A stretch of 64,000 nucleotides of DNA from Synechococcus sp. PROS-9-1 (lineage in GTDB: Bacteria > Cyanobacteriota > Cyanobacteriia > PCC-6307 > Cyanobiaceae), in assembly GCF_014279775.1 (NCBI RefSeq), contig NZ_CP047961.1:2046001-2110000 (forward strand), read 5' to 3'. Made by a program: the position numbers and the translations under genes. Each line of letters starts with the position of its first letter. Within the stretch, counting starts at the first letter, position 1. This document shows positions 57,091-64,000 of this stretch, in pieces. The notes under the pieces were generated by a model. That model was not told where the DNA came from, searched no databases, and saw only the letters and a program-made list of their open reading frames with translations.

Positions 57091-57470
57091 GGAACCACCA
57101 AAACTGGACAAGGCGAGAGCTGAATCACCCGCGCTGCCGTGCTGCCACTTTCGGCTTCGAGATTCACGCCGCGGGTGCTCATCACAATCACATCCACATT
57201 CAACTCGTCTGCCACGTCGCAAATCACAAACGCTGGCATCCCCTCACGCTCCACCACATCACAAGACACCCCAACCTGCTCAAAACGGGCTTGAGTTTCG
57301 GCCAATAACGTTGCTACCACTGCATGGTCATGCATCTCAGGTCGCTCGGACTGAACCACGGACAACAGGATCAGCCTGCTGTTGTGACTGCGTGCCAAGT
57401 CCAAGGCTTTGGTCGCCGCTTCCACTGCTTCTCGGCTGTAATCAAGCGGAAACAACACGGTTTCAAACAT
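57087..57470 (-). CDS. Universal stress protein family
   Basis: 127-residue UspA-fold protein: FETVLFPLDYSREAVEAATKAL at the start and DVIVMSTRG then SPCPVLVVP at the end. The ATP-binding G-2x-G-9x-G(S/T) motif is not canonical here (STRGVNLEAESGSTAAR), so ATP binding is uncertain. First gene of uspA-rbgA-rluD, divergent from pgk across 90 bases. Confidence 0.85.
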   Translation of the reverse strand: MFETVLFPLDYSREAVEAATKALDLARSHNSRLILLSVVQSERPEMHDHAVVATLLAETQARFEQVGVSCDVVEREGMPAFVICDVADELNVDVIVMSTRGVNLEAESGSTAARVIQLSPCPVLVVP

Positions 57471-57514
57471 TGGGCCACCTCCGGTAGTACCCCTCTTTTG
57501 CAGTGCTAGCGCGT

Positions 57515-57538
57515 AATCGGGTTAATCTCGCCCCGATT
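57515..57538. promoter_or_regulatory. Inverted repeat ahead of pgk
   Basis: Perfect 7-base arms aatcggg (57515-57521) and cccgatt (57532-57538) with a 10-base loop, 22 bases before the pgk ATG and within the uspA/pgk divergent space. It could be a leader hairpin of pgk or an operator. Pattern only. Confidence 0.3.
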
Positions 57539-57560
57539 TCACACCTCACGACATAACCAC

Positions 57561-58769
57561 ATGGCGAAGCGTTCTCTGGCAAAACTGAATACCGGCGACT
57601 TGAGCGGAAAACGCGTTCTTGTCCGGGTCGATTTCAACGTGCCTCTGAACGACGCCGGTGCGATCACAGACGACACGCGCATTCGTGCCGCACTGCCAAC
57701 GATCAATGATCTGGTCGGCAAAGGCGCCAAGGTGATCCTGGCGGCTCACTTCGGCCGTCCCAAGGGTCAGGTGAACGACGCGATGCGCCTCACCCCAGTG
57801 GCCGCACGGTTAAGCGAGCTGCTCAGCAAGCCTGTGACCAAAACCGACAGCTGCATCGGACCTGATGCCGAAGCCAAGGTGAACGCCATGGCCAACGGCG
57901 ATGTGGTTCTGCTCGAGAACGTGCGCTTCTTCGCGGAAGAAGAAAAGAATGATCCCGCCTTCGCTGAGAAGCTCGCCGGCCTCGCCGACGTTTATGTGAA
58001 CGACGCCTTTGGTGCCGCTCACCGTGCCCATGCCTCCACACAAGGCGTGACCAAGTTCCTCAAGCCTTCCGTGGCTGGCTTCTTGATGGAGAAGGAACTT
58101 CAGTACCTACAAGGCGCCGTGGATGAGCCCAAGCGTCCTTTGGCTGCGATCGTTGGTGGCTCCAAGGTGAGCAGCAAGATCGGCGTTCTCGAAGCCTTGA
58201 TCGACAAGTGCGACAAGGTGCTGATCGGTGGCGGCATGATTTTCACCTTCTACAAAGCCCGCGGCCTGGCTGTCGGCAAGAGCCTCGTGGAAGAAGACAA
58301 GCTGGAACTGGCCAAGGAATTGGAAGCCAAAGCAAAGGCCAAAGGCGTTGAGCTGCTGCTCCCCACCGATGTGTTGCTCGCCGACAACTTCGCTCCTGAT
58401 GCCAACAGCCAAGTGGCAGACGTCACAGCGATTCCCGACGGCTGGATGGGACTTGACATCGGTCCTGATGCCATCAAGGTGTTCCAAGCCGCTCTGGCTG
58501 ATTGCAAGACCGTGATCTGGAATGGCCCCATGGGCGTGTTCGAGTTCGACAAGTTCGCGGCCGGAACCAACGCCATTGCAACAACCCTGGCTGAAATCGG
58601 TGGGAAAGGCTGCTGCACAATCATTGGCGGTGGCGATTCCGTTGCGGCTGTTGAGAAAGCAGGCCTGGCCGAGAAGATGTCTCACATCTCCACCGGTGGT
58701 GGCGCCAGCCTTGAGCTGCTGGAAGGCAAGGTGCTTCCCGGCGTCGCCGCCCTTGACGACGCCGCTTGA
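57561..58769 (+). CDS. pgk: Phosphoglycerate kinase
   Basis: Calvin-cycle and glycolytic enzyme, 402 residues. [13 protein letters not shown] (substrate site), [44 protein letters not shown], and the [14 protein letters not shown]-terminal ADP-binding region are all present. Codon use is strongly biased toward preferred codons, as expected of a highly expressed gene. A terminator follows (58814-58843). Confidence 0.98.
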   Translation: MAKRSLAKLNTGDLSGKRVLVRVDFNVPLNDAGAITDDTRIRAALPTINDLVGKGAKVILAAHFGRPKGQVNDAMRLTPVAARLSELLSKPVTKTDSCIGPDAEAKVNAMANGDVVLLENVRFFAEEEKNDPAFAEKLAGLADVYVNDAFGAAHRAHASTQGVTKFLKPSVAGFLMEKELQYLQGAVDEPKRPLAAIVGGSKVSSKIGVLEALIDKCDKVLIGGGMIFTFYKARGLAVGKSLVEEDKLELAKELEAKAKAKGVELLLPTDVLLADNFAPDANSQVADVTAIPDGWMGLDIGPDAIKVFQAALADCKTVIWNGPMGVFEFDKFAAGTNAIATTLAEIGGKGCCTIIGGGDSVAAVEKAGLAEKMSHISTGGGASLELLEGKVLPGVAALDDAA

Positions 58770-58799
58770 ATCAAGCCGCAACAGCAAACAGCTGATTGA

Positions 58800-59222
58800 T
58801 CAGCTGAACTCAGGGCCGTTCCAATTGGAGCGGCCTTTTTTTTGCACTCTTCGACGCTCTGGCCTAAGAGGAAGTCCCAGTCGCTGCCGCTCAGCCGTCA
58901 TGGCAGCGCGTGCCTCCCGAAACAGTTCGCGTCTGCCTTGGCGTTGTTCCTGCTTACACACACGAAAGGCATCGATGGTGTTGGCTGATTGGAGACAACG
59001 TTGCTTGGCTGCCAACAACGCTTTTTGCTGGTCAACGCTGCTCAACTCCCAACGGCGACGTGCCTCAAACAACTGCTGCTTTTGCGCATTTGTGAGCGTT
59101 GATCGAGAGGCCGGCGACTTCATTGGAGACTCAGCCCATCCCGTAGCGGGATGAAGAGCGGCAGCGGCAAACGCGGCACAAGGGATCAGCAGATAACGCT
59201 GCCAATGCTTAAGAGTGACCAT
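58800..59222 (-). CDS. Secreted small basic protein of unknown function
   Basis: 140 residues from ATG 59222; signal peptide about 1-30 (ending near HPATGWA). The mature part is basic, helical and rich in Gln/Arg (KQQLFEARRRWE, AKQRCLQSANTIDAF, VCKQEQRQGRRELF) with two cysteines. No family recognised. The 3' end overlaps the pgk terminator, and the gene is convergent with pgk. Confidence 0.6.
   Translation of the reverse strand: MVTLKHWQRYLLIPCAAFAAAALHPATGWAESPMKSPASRSTLTNAQKQQLFEARRRWELSSVDQQKALLAAKQRCLQSANTIDAFRVCKQEQRQGRRELFREARAAMTAERQRLGLPLRPERRRVQKKGRSNWNGPEFS
58814..58843 (+). terminator. Terminator of pgk
   Basis: Arms ggccgttcc (58814-58822) and ggagcggcc (58827-58835), pairing with one G-T, four-base loop aatt, then eight T (58836-58843). 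A classical intrinsic terminator, 45 bases after the pgk stop and inside the last codons of the convergent gene. Confidence 0.85.
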
Positions 59223-59437
59223 GCGAATCATTCACAGAACGTTCTCATGCTGAAAGCAAGGTTCCGTTGAAATCTGACCCAAATGGGCTGCAAGCATGAC
59301 CGGATCTAACCAAGACGATTGAGCGTTCCGCTCCACTGCGATGCCTGAGAAAATGAAACAGCTGTTGACCAAGCTGGGGCACGCCAACTCTGAAACTCGC
59401 CAATGATCACCGTCCTCCCCTGACTCCGCCCGCTGCG

Positions 59438-60316
59438 GTGGCGATCGTGGGGCTTGGCGCACTGGGACTACCCATCGCCGTCAACCTGCGACGAGCCGGC
59501 TACCGGCTCAACGTGCATACCCGCAGCCGCTCAGCGGAATCGGCAGCAGAACTCTTGGATGATCAAGGTCCCACGGTGACCTACAGCAGCTCGCCGGGCA
59601 AGGCCACAGAGGGCTGTGGGGTCCTACTGATTTGCGTGAGCGATGACGCCGCAGTGCAAGACGTTCTCTGGGGAGATAATGGAGCAGGCTTTGCCCTCGC
59701 ACCAGGAAGCTTGGTGATCGATTGCTCCACGATCGCGCCAGCCACAGCGGCAGCGATGGCCACGCGACTGGCGGAACGCAACGTGCACTACATCGATACT
59801 CCTGTGACAGGCGGCACGGAGGGCGCCAAGGCCGGCACCCTCACCGTGCTCTGTGGTGGCGAAAGCACGGCGCTGGAGCGGGCCCGTCCGCTATTGGAGG
59901 TGATCGGTGGCTCGATCCATCACTTCGGGTCCGTTGGCAGCGGCCAACAGGTGAAAGCGGTGAACCAGGTCCTAGTGGCAGGAAGCTATGCCGCCGTCGC
60001 CGAAGCGATCGCTCTGGGGCAACATCTCCAGCTCCCCATGCAGCAGGTTGTGGCGGCACTCGTGGGAGGCGCTGCCGGATCGTGGGCCCTGCAACATCGT
60101 TCTGCCGCCATGCTTGCCGATCAATACCCGCTCGGGTTCAAGCTCGCACTCCATCACAAAGACCTGAAGATCGCTCTGGATGCCGCCAAGGAGCAGCAGT
60201 TGGAACTCCCGATCACCCAACGCGTGCTCGAACAAGAGTCGGAGCTGATGCAACAGGGGCTCGGGAACGCCGATGTGTCGGCCCTAAGGCGCTGCTATCC
60301 AGCTCATTCCAATTAG
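59438..60316 (+). CDS. Beta-hydroxyacid dehydrogenase family (3-hydroxyisobutyrate/GLYR type)
   Basis: 292 residues. Rossmann motif VAIVGLGALGLPIAVNLRRAGY at the very start, DTPVTGGTEGAKAGTL (substrate loop), and catalytic Lys in GQQVKAVNQVLVAG. Members reduce glyoxylate/succinic semialdehyde or oxidise 3-hydroxyisobutyrate or tartronate semialdehyde; which is unknown. No ATG exists in frame after the upstream TGA; GTG 59438 puts the Rossmann motif at residue 1, so the real start may be a non-canonical codon a little upstream. Tail overlaps the next gene by four bases. Confidence 0.85.
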   Translation: MAIVGLGALGLPIAVNLRRAGYRLNVHTRSRSAESAAELLDDQGPTVTYSSSPGKATEGCGVLLICVSDDAAVQDVLWGDNGAGFALAPGSLVIDCSTIAPATAAAMATRLAERNVHYIDTPVTGGTEGAKAGTLTVLCGGESTALERARPLLEVIGGSIHHFGSVGSGQQVKAVNQVLVAGSYAAVAEAIALGQHLQLPMQQVVAALVGGAAGSWALQHRSAAMLADQYPLGFKLALHHKDLKIALDAAKEQQLELPITQRVLEQESELMQQGLGNADVSALRRCYPAHSN

Positions 60317-61065
60317 GGCTGGAGCTGACCTTTGTGATCCACCACTCGCACCTGCTTGCTCACACTCACCACACCCTCGGGATGCACCAACAAGGCAGCC
60401 CAGGTTTGAATGCCCGACTTAAACGGAGCTTGCACAGACTTAAACAGGCCGCCACCACCAAGGGGCTGGAGCTGGATATCTGGACTCTCTTGCCCCAACA
60501 CCTGCTGAGGGGTCAGCGCGATCAAACCACCCGCCAACAGAGCATTTCCCAAGGGCTTTTCCACCACTACATCCACGTCGTACCGACTTCCGGTGAGCAC
60601 ACTGTCGGGGATGAGCAAACTGATCGGCAGTGACTGCTTGGCACTGGTCATCACCGCTTGATCGCTAAGAATTTCCTGATTAGCAATCAAGCCGCTCTCA
60701 GTGGTCACCGCTAGACGTTGATTCGCATAAAAGAAAAAACTCAATGCTTCCTGCTGGAGTGTGCCTTTGACGGCGATCTGCATGGTCGAGCGACCATCTG
60801 ATGTAGGAGAGCCTGGCCTCACAGACCAGTTCAGCTGAGGGAACCGGCTGCTGAACAGGCGGTATCTCTCCTCAAGACCACCAAATTGCTCAGGCGTAAA
60901 TAGTGACTTCAACGCTGCAACATTGCCCTCAGGCTGATTGAGGGCGGCTTCCAAGCGCTCACTGAGATCAAACTGAGACTTGGTTACAGCCCGACTGGAC
61001 AAGGGGAGTGCCAGGGCGGAGCCAAGCAGCAATGACACCAACGAGGCGCGGAGAGCTCGAGACAT
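60313..61065 (-). CDS. Exported protein of unknown function
   Basis: 250 residues from ATG 61065 (a further in-frame ATG at 61086 adds seven). Signal peptide about 1-27 (LRASLVSLLLGSALALPLSS). The rest is soluble and mixed alpha/beta with GQESPDIQLQPLGGGG near the end. Not recognised. Convergent with the dehydrogenase, divergent from murG by 58 bases. Likely a lineage-specific envelope or thylakoid-lumen protein; that is inference. Confidence 0.65.
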   Translation of the reverse strand: MSRALRASLVSLLLGSALALPLSSRAVTKSQFDLSERLEAALNQPEGNVAALKSLFTPEQFGGLEERYRLFSSRFPQLNWSVRPGSPTSDGRSTMQIAVKGTLQQEALSFFFYANQRLAVTTESGLIANQEILSDQAVMTSAKQSLPISLLIPDSVLTGSRYDVDVVVEKPLGNALLAGGLIALTPQQVLGQESPDIQLQPLGGGGLFKSVQAPFKSGIQTWAALLVHPEGVVSVSKQVRVVDHKGQLQP

Positions 61066-61123
61066 AAAGACATCCCCTGAGTCCATCTAAGTTAGGGCGC
61101 TCTTTCTCATCCCGCTCGAGCTC

Positions 61124-62200
61124 ATGCCTCGGCTTCTTGTTGCTGCCAGCGGCACCGGAGGGCACTTGTTTCCAGCCCTCTCCGTTGCTGATGCCCTGCC
61201 GGAGCCCTGGAGTGTGCGCTGGGTGGGCGTTCCCGACCGCCTGGAAACAAGCCTGGTTCCTGGCCGTTATCCCCTCACCACAGTCAAGGCCGGTGGATTG
61301 CAAGGTCGAGGACTGCGCAAACTCATCCAACTGATCCAATTGCTGGCGGCCAGCGGAAGCATCCGCCGCCTGATCCAACGGGAACGCATCGATGCTGTCT
61401 TCACCACAGGCGGATACATCGCTGCACCAGCAATCCTGGCGGCACGGTGGTGCGGCCTCCCCGTGGTGCTCCATGAATCCAATGCCATTCCCGGCCGGGT
61501 CACCCGCTTGTTTGGACGCTTCTGCACCCGCGTTGCCGTGGGGCTTGGGGCTGCCGCACCACGCATCCCGGGCTGCCGAGCGGTGGTGACCGGCACCCCG
61601 GTGCGGGCTGCTTTTCTCCAGCAACACTCCCTACCGATGTGGGTCCCTCAGGGCAATGGCCCCCTGCTGGTGGTGATCGGTGGAAGCCAAGGCGCTCTGG
61701 GGCTGAATCGTATGACACGAGTGATCTTTCCTTCCCTGCTCAGCAGCGGCTGCCGCGTGGTTCATCTCACCGGCAGCAATGACCCCGATGTGGGTTGCAT
61801 CGAACACCCTTTGCTGGTGGAGCAACCGTTCAGCGATGAGATTCCGGCCTTGCTCCAACACGCCGACCTCGCGATCAGCAGAGCCGGTGCCGGCAGCTTG
61901 AGTGAACTGGCCGTGAGCGGAACACCCACCGTGCTGGTGCCCTTCCCCCAAGCCGCCGATCAACATCAAGATGCCAATGCCGTGTGTGCTGCAGCAGTGG
62001 CCGCTGCCGTGATCGTGCATCAACACGACCCCAGCGAGACGACCCTTCGTGACACGGTCTGGCGCCTGCTTGGATCAAGGCTTCAAGGAGGCGATCCAGG
62101 CGCCGACCCACTGCCCGAGATGGGGCAGGCCATGCGGGAGCTGGGCGTGGATGATGCGGATCAGAAGCTCGTGGCCCTGCTCCAAGGACTGTTGGCTTGA
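61124..62200 (+). CDS. murG: UDP-GlcNAc undecaprenol transferase MurG
   Basis: Makes lipid II from lipid I in peptidoglycan synthesis. 358 residues. [20 protein letters not shown] (donor/lipid loop), [63 protein letters not shown] (nucleotide-binding; given in parts) are present. It lies outside any division cluster and its last 40 bases overlap cobD antisense. Confidence 0.95.
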   Translation: MPRLLVAASGTGGHLFPALSVADALPEPWSVRWVGVPDRLETSLVPGRYPLTTVKAGGLQGRGLRKLIQLIQLLAASGSIRRLIQRERIDAVFTTGGYIAAPAILAARWCGLPVVLHESNAIPGRVTRLFGRFCTRVAVGLGAAAPRIPGCRAVVTGTPVRAAFLQQHSLPMWVPQGNGPLLVVIGGSQGALGLNRMTRVIFPSLLSSGCRVVHLTGSNDPDVGCIEHPLLVEQPFSDEIPALLQHADLAISRAGAGSLSELAVSGTPTVLVPFPQAADQHQDANAVCAAAVAAAVIVHQHDPSETTLRDTVWRLLGSRLQGGDPGADPLPEMGQAMRELGVDDADQKLVALLQGLLA

Positions 62201-63282
62201 GCACGCTGAAGCGCGCTAAGGATGCGTTGATTCCCCCGCCGATCTTGCAGACCAATGCGCAACCAACGCTCACCCAACCCTGCGAAAGAACGGCAATCCC
62301 TGAGTAAAACTCCCTGGTGTGCAAGCTGCTCGCGCAGCTCGAGTAAGGACTGCTCGCCTTGGATCAGCAGATAATTAGCAGCCGAGGGGTAGGCCTTGAA
62401 TCCAGGAATGGCATCAAGTTGTGCCCGAAACCACGAGCCTTCCTGTTGCACCCACTGCTGAACGCGCCATTGCCAACGCTGCAAGCCAACCGCGTCGTTC
62501 ATCACAGCCACTCCAGCAGCAATCGCCAAACCATTCACAGGCCAAGGATCTCTCCATCCATGCCATCGCTGCAGACGATCGGGTGCCGCAACGGCATAGC
62601 CAAGACGCAACCCCGCAATCGCAAACAATTTCGTGAGACTGCGGATCACCACAAGATTGGGATGGTCTGCCACCAAGGGCAGTAACGACTGATCTTCGCC
62701 GCCTGGAACCAGAGGCAGGAAAGCCTCATCACAGATCACCAGCGCGAATCGAGCCAGCAAGGGTTCCAAAGAACAACGGCTCCAAAGCTGACCGGTGGGG
62801 TTGTGGGGATTGGTGATCCACACCACATCGGTCGTCGCCTTCAACGCGCCCAACGGAAAAGGTTGCGGCCAGCCATCGCCCCACTCCAAGGGCAAAGTCA
62901 GCTCCTCAATCGCGCCACCCCAACAAGCCAAAGCTCGGGAATAGTCGGCAAATCCAGGCTGAGGGAGAGCATTGAGACCAGCGGCGGTCGCATCGCGAGC
63001 CGCCCATGTGAACAACTCCGCGGCCCCATTCCCTCCCAGCACCTGATCAGGATCCAGCCCATGCCATGACGCGATCGCAGAGCGAAAATCAGCCTGAGCG
63101 CGGTCGGGATAATCACGCAGCGCCTGGCCCTGAATGGCAACGGCGAGAGCCCTGCGCAGAGCACGAGGCGGACGAAACGGCACCAACGAGGCGCTGGCAT
63201 CGAGCACCTGGGAAGGCTTCATCCCCAGCCGCCGGGCTTCCTGGCTGAGATTGCCTCCATGGGGAGGAAGGCCGTTGCTCAC
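62161..63282 (-). CDS. cobD: Threonine-phosphate decarboxylase/aminotransferase (CobD/HisC-like)
   Basis: PLP aminotransferase-fold protein, 373 residues from GTG 63282. [17 protein letters not shown] is the CobD N terminus; [25 protein letters not shown], and [18 protein letters not shown] with the PLP Lys follow. CobD makes aminopropanol phosphate for the cobalamin (here pseudocobalamin) loop. TTG 63333 would add 17 non-family residues. A HisC-like paralogue is at 43534-44655. Tail-to-tail overlap with murG of 40 bases. Confidence 0.82.
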   Translation of the reverse strand: MSNGLPPHGGNLSQEARRLGMKPSQVLDASASLVPFRPPRALRRALAVAIQGQALRDYPDRAQADFRSAIASWHGLDPDQVLGGNGAAELFTWAARDATAAGLNALPQPGFADYSRALACWGGAIEELTLPLEWGDGWPQPFPLGALKATTDVVWITNPHNPTGQLWSRCSLEPLLARFALVICDEAFLPLVPGGEDQSLLPLVADHPNLVVIRSLTKLFAIAGLRLGYAVAAPDRLQRWHGWRDPWPVNGLAIAAGVAVMNDAVGLQRWQWRVQQWVQQEGSWFRAQLDAIPGFKAYPSAANYLLIQGEQSLLELREQLAHQGVLLRDCRSFAGLGERWLRIGLQDRRGNQRILSALQRAQANSPWSRATSF

Positions 63283-63404
63283 GCCTACTGGTGCTGGATT
63301 CACCCATCCTGCCCAGGCATCGGTCACGGCCAACCTTCTTCTCCATGGTCGACGCAGACAGAGAAGGCCGATAAAACGCCCTTACAACCAAGCAAGCCCA
63401 CGTT

Positions 63405-64000
63405 TTGAATCCTTCCCGTTGGTTGCCCTTGCTCGGTTTATTGCTGATCGCCAGCCCGGCGCAAGCCGAGAGCATGGATGACCTCATCAAGGTGCTCCAG
63501 GAGGGTGATTGCCGCAACTGCCGGCTGGCCGATGCCGACCTTGTGCATGCCGATCTACGCGATGCCGATCTACGCGATGCGCGCTTGCAGCGAGCCAATC
63601 TCGGCGAAGCGCAATTGGATGGGGCTGACTTGCGAGGGGCCAATCTCAGTTTCACAAGCTTGCACGGGGCTTCACTCCGTGGCGCCAATCTCGAAGGCAG
63701 CGTCTTGCATGGCACCGACCTGCGCGATGCCGATCTCAGTGGCGCTCGTCTGAGCCCAAACGCCCTGGAAGAGGCGCATTGGCAAGGCGCCAAGGGCATC
63801 AGAAGTGGCATTCAAAGCCATGCCGCAATACACAATGCAGGGGTAGAAGCTGCTCAAACTGCTCGTTGGTCTCAAGCCGAACAACTATTTAGCGCCGCAA
63901 TCCTTCGTTCGCCGGAAGAGCCTTTGAGCTGGATTGCTCGAGGGATCAGTCGCAGCGAACAAGCCAAAGACGATATTGCAGCAGCTGATTTCCGATATGC
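63405..64000 (+). CDS. Exported pentapeptide-repeat protein with TPR-like part (truncated by window end)
   Basis: Open frame from TTG 63405 to the window end, no stop seen. Residues 1-22 form a signal peptide (PLLGLLLIASPAQAES), then CRNCRLADADLV and about 16 pentapeptide repeats of the A(D/N)LxxA type (ADLRD, ANLGE, ADLRG), ended by LEEAHWQGA, followed by a helical ARWSQAEQLFSAAILRSPEE like a tetratricopeptide start. Two cysteines lie just before the repeats. A quadrilateral beta-helix is expected; function unknown. Divergent from cobD by 122 bases. An ATG at 63474 lies past the signal peptide. Confidence 0.85.
   Translation, partial: MNPSRWLPLLGLLLIASPAQAESMDDLIKVLQEGDCRNCRLADADLVHADLRDADLRDARLQRANLGEAQLDGADLRGANLSFTSLHGASLRGANLEGSVLHGTDLRDADLSGARLSPNALEEAHWQGAKGIRSGIQSHAAIHNAGVEAAQTARWSQAEQLFSAAILRSPEEPLSWIARGISRSEQAKDDIAAADFRY
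63549..63578 (+). repeat. Perfect 15-base tandem repeat in the pentapeptide gene
   Basis: The unit gccgatctacgcgat occurs twice in a row (63549-63563 and 63564-63578), encoding two identical ADLRD steps. Exact nucleotide identity points to recent unit duplication within the repeat domain. Confidence 0.9.

Noticed and set aside
56317-57123. Plus-strand frame of 268 codons
   Set aside because: Antisense to rbgA, whose permuted GTPase motifs are clear.
59223-59437. 215-base gap between two divergent genes
   Set aside because: Checked for small genes, RNA and strong hairpins; only short pairings such as gagcg-ttc-cgctc were seen, not enough for a call.
59722-60633. Plus-strand frame of 303 codons
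   Set aside because: Out of frame within the dehydrogenase gene and then antisense to the exported protein gene; Arg/Gly/Ser-rich shadow.
63549-63578. Tandem repeat considered as a CRISPR or VNTR array
   Set aside because: Only two 15-base units, in frame, within a pentapeptide-repeat gene and without spacers.

Overview
The window is ordinary core chromosome of a picocyanobacterium, most likely a marine Synechococcus of the alpha-cyanobacterial lineage. The grounds are gene content rather than any database match: NDH-1 genes of the cyanobacterial type (ndhF, ndhD, ndhA, ndhI, ndhG, ndhE, ndhH), the chlorophyll gene chlM, phylloquinone genes (menE, menC, menA, menF and a DHNA-CoA thioesterase), a PedR-like light/redox regulator, DUF3285, DUF3352 and DUF456 proteins, very short intergenic spaces, many 4-base gene overlaps and moderately high GC. 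I see no rRNA, tRNA, CRISPR array, insertion sequence, prophage or defence locus.

Layout. 1-8.3 kb: a zeta-carotene-isomerase-like NnrU protein, ndhF-ndhD, a LapA-like membrane protein, scpA and a sugar nucleotidyltransferase on the plus strand, meeting a metF-like gene on the minus strand. 8.3-16.5 kb: pedR-like regulator and a tiny antiparallel gene, then a long minus-strand unit DUF3352-sixA-gltA-ndhA-ndhI-ndhG-ndhE-nadK-CYTH. 16.5-21.6 kb: rhodanese, hrcA, a 0.3 kb low-GC gap, trpB, a methyltransferase, a SUI1/YciH factor and cysC. 21.6-31 kb: AI-2E family permease, purE, nagA, chlM, an RluA-family protein with a NarL-type response regulator, a secreted unknown protein, a cysteine desulfurase, membrane proteins and rsmH. 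31-38.7 kb: ndhH and the men cluster, then gshB/grxC. 38.7-42.5 kb: prfB (needs a +1 frameshift), DUF3285, ybeY, dgkA, trpG/pabA, an MBL-fold protein. 42.5-48.9 kb: minus-strand mnmE-nadC-argS-hisC-asparaginase. 48.9-64 kb: DUF2062, selO-rel, a fused oligopeptide-type ABC ATPase, a small frameshifted gene, uspA-rbgA-rluD, pgk, small secreted unknowns, a beta-hydroxyacid dehydrogenase, murG, a cobD-like aminotransferase and the start of a pentapeptide-repeat protein.

How the genes work together. Much of the window serves photosynthetic and respiratory electron transport: seven NDH-1 subunits, the phylloquinone branch for photosystem I, chlM for chlorophyll, a carotenoid-isomerase candidate, NAD kinase, NadC and citrate synthase for pyridine nucleotide and 2-oxoglutarate supply, and a PedR-like regulator expected to read electron-transport redox state. 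The rest is housekeeping (translation, cell wall, stringent response, chromosome segregation).

I did not find a new multi-gene system. The best leads are local: the prfB recoding site; a small gene broken by two compensating homopolymer indels; a strong perfect hairpin across the stop codon of the SUI1-like gene; plus-strand terminators lying inside minus-strand genes, one without an obvious upstream gene; and three enzyme-family proteins missing textbook residues (an RluA homologue without its catalytic Asp, an MBL-fold protein without its HxHxDH motif, a CYTH protein with ExExR).
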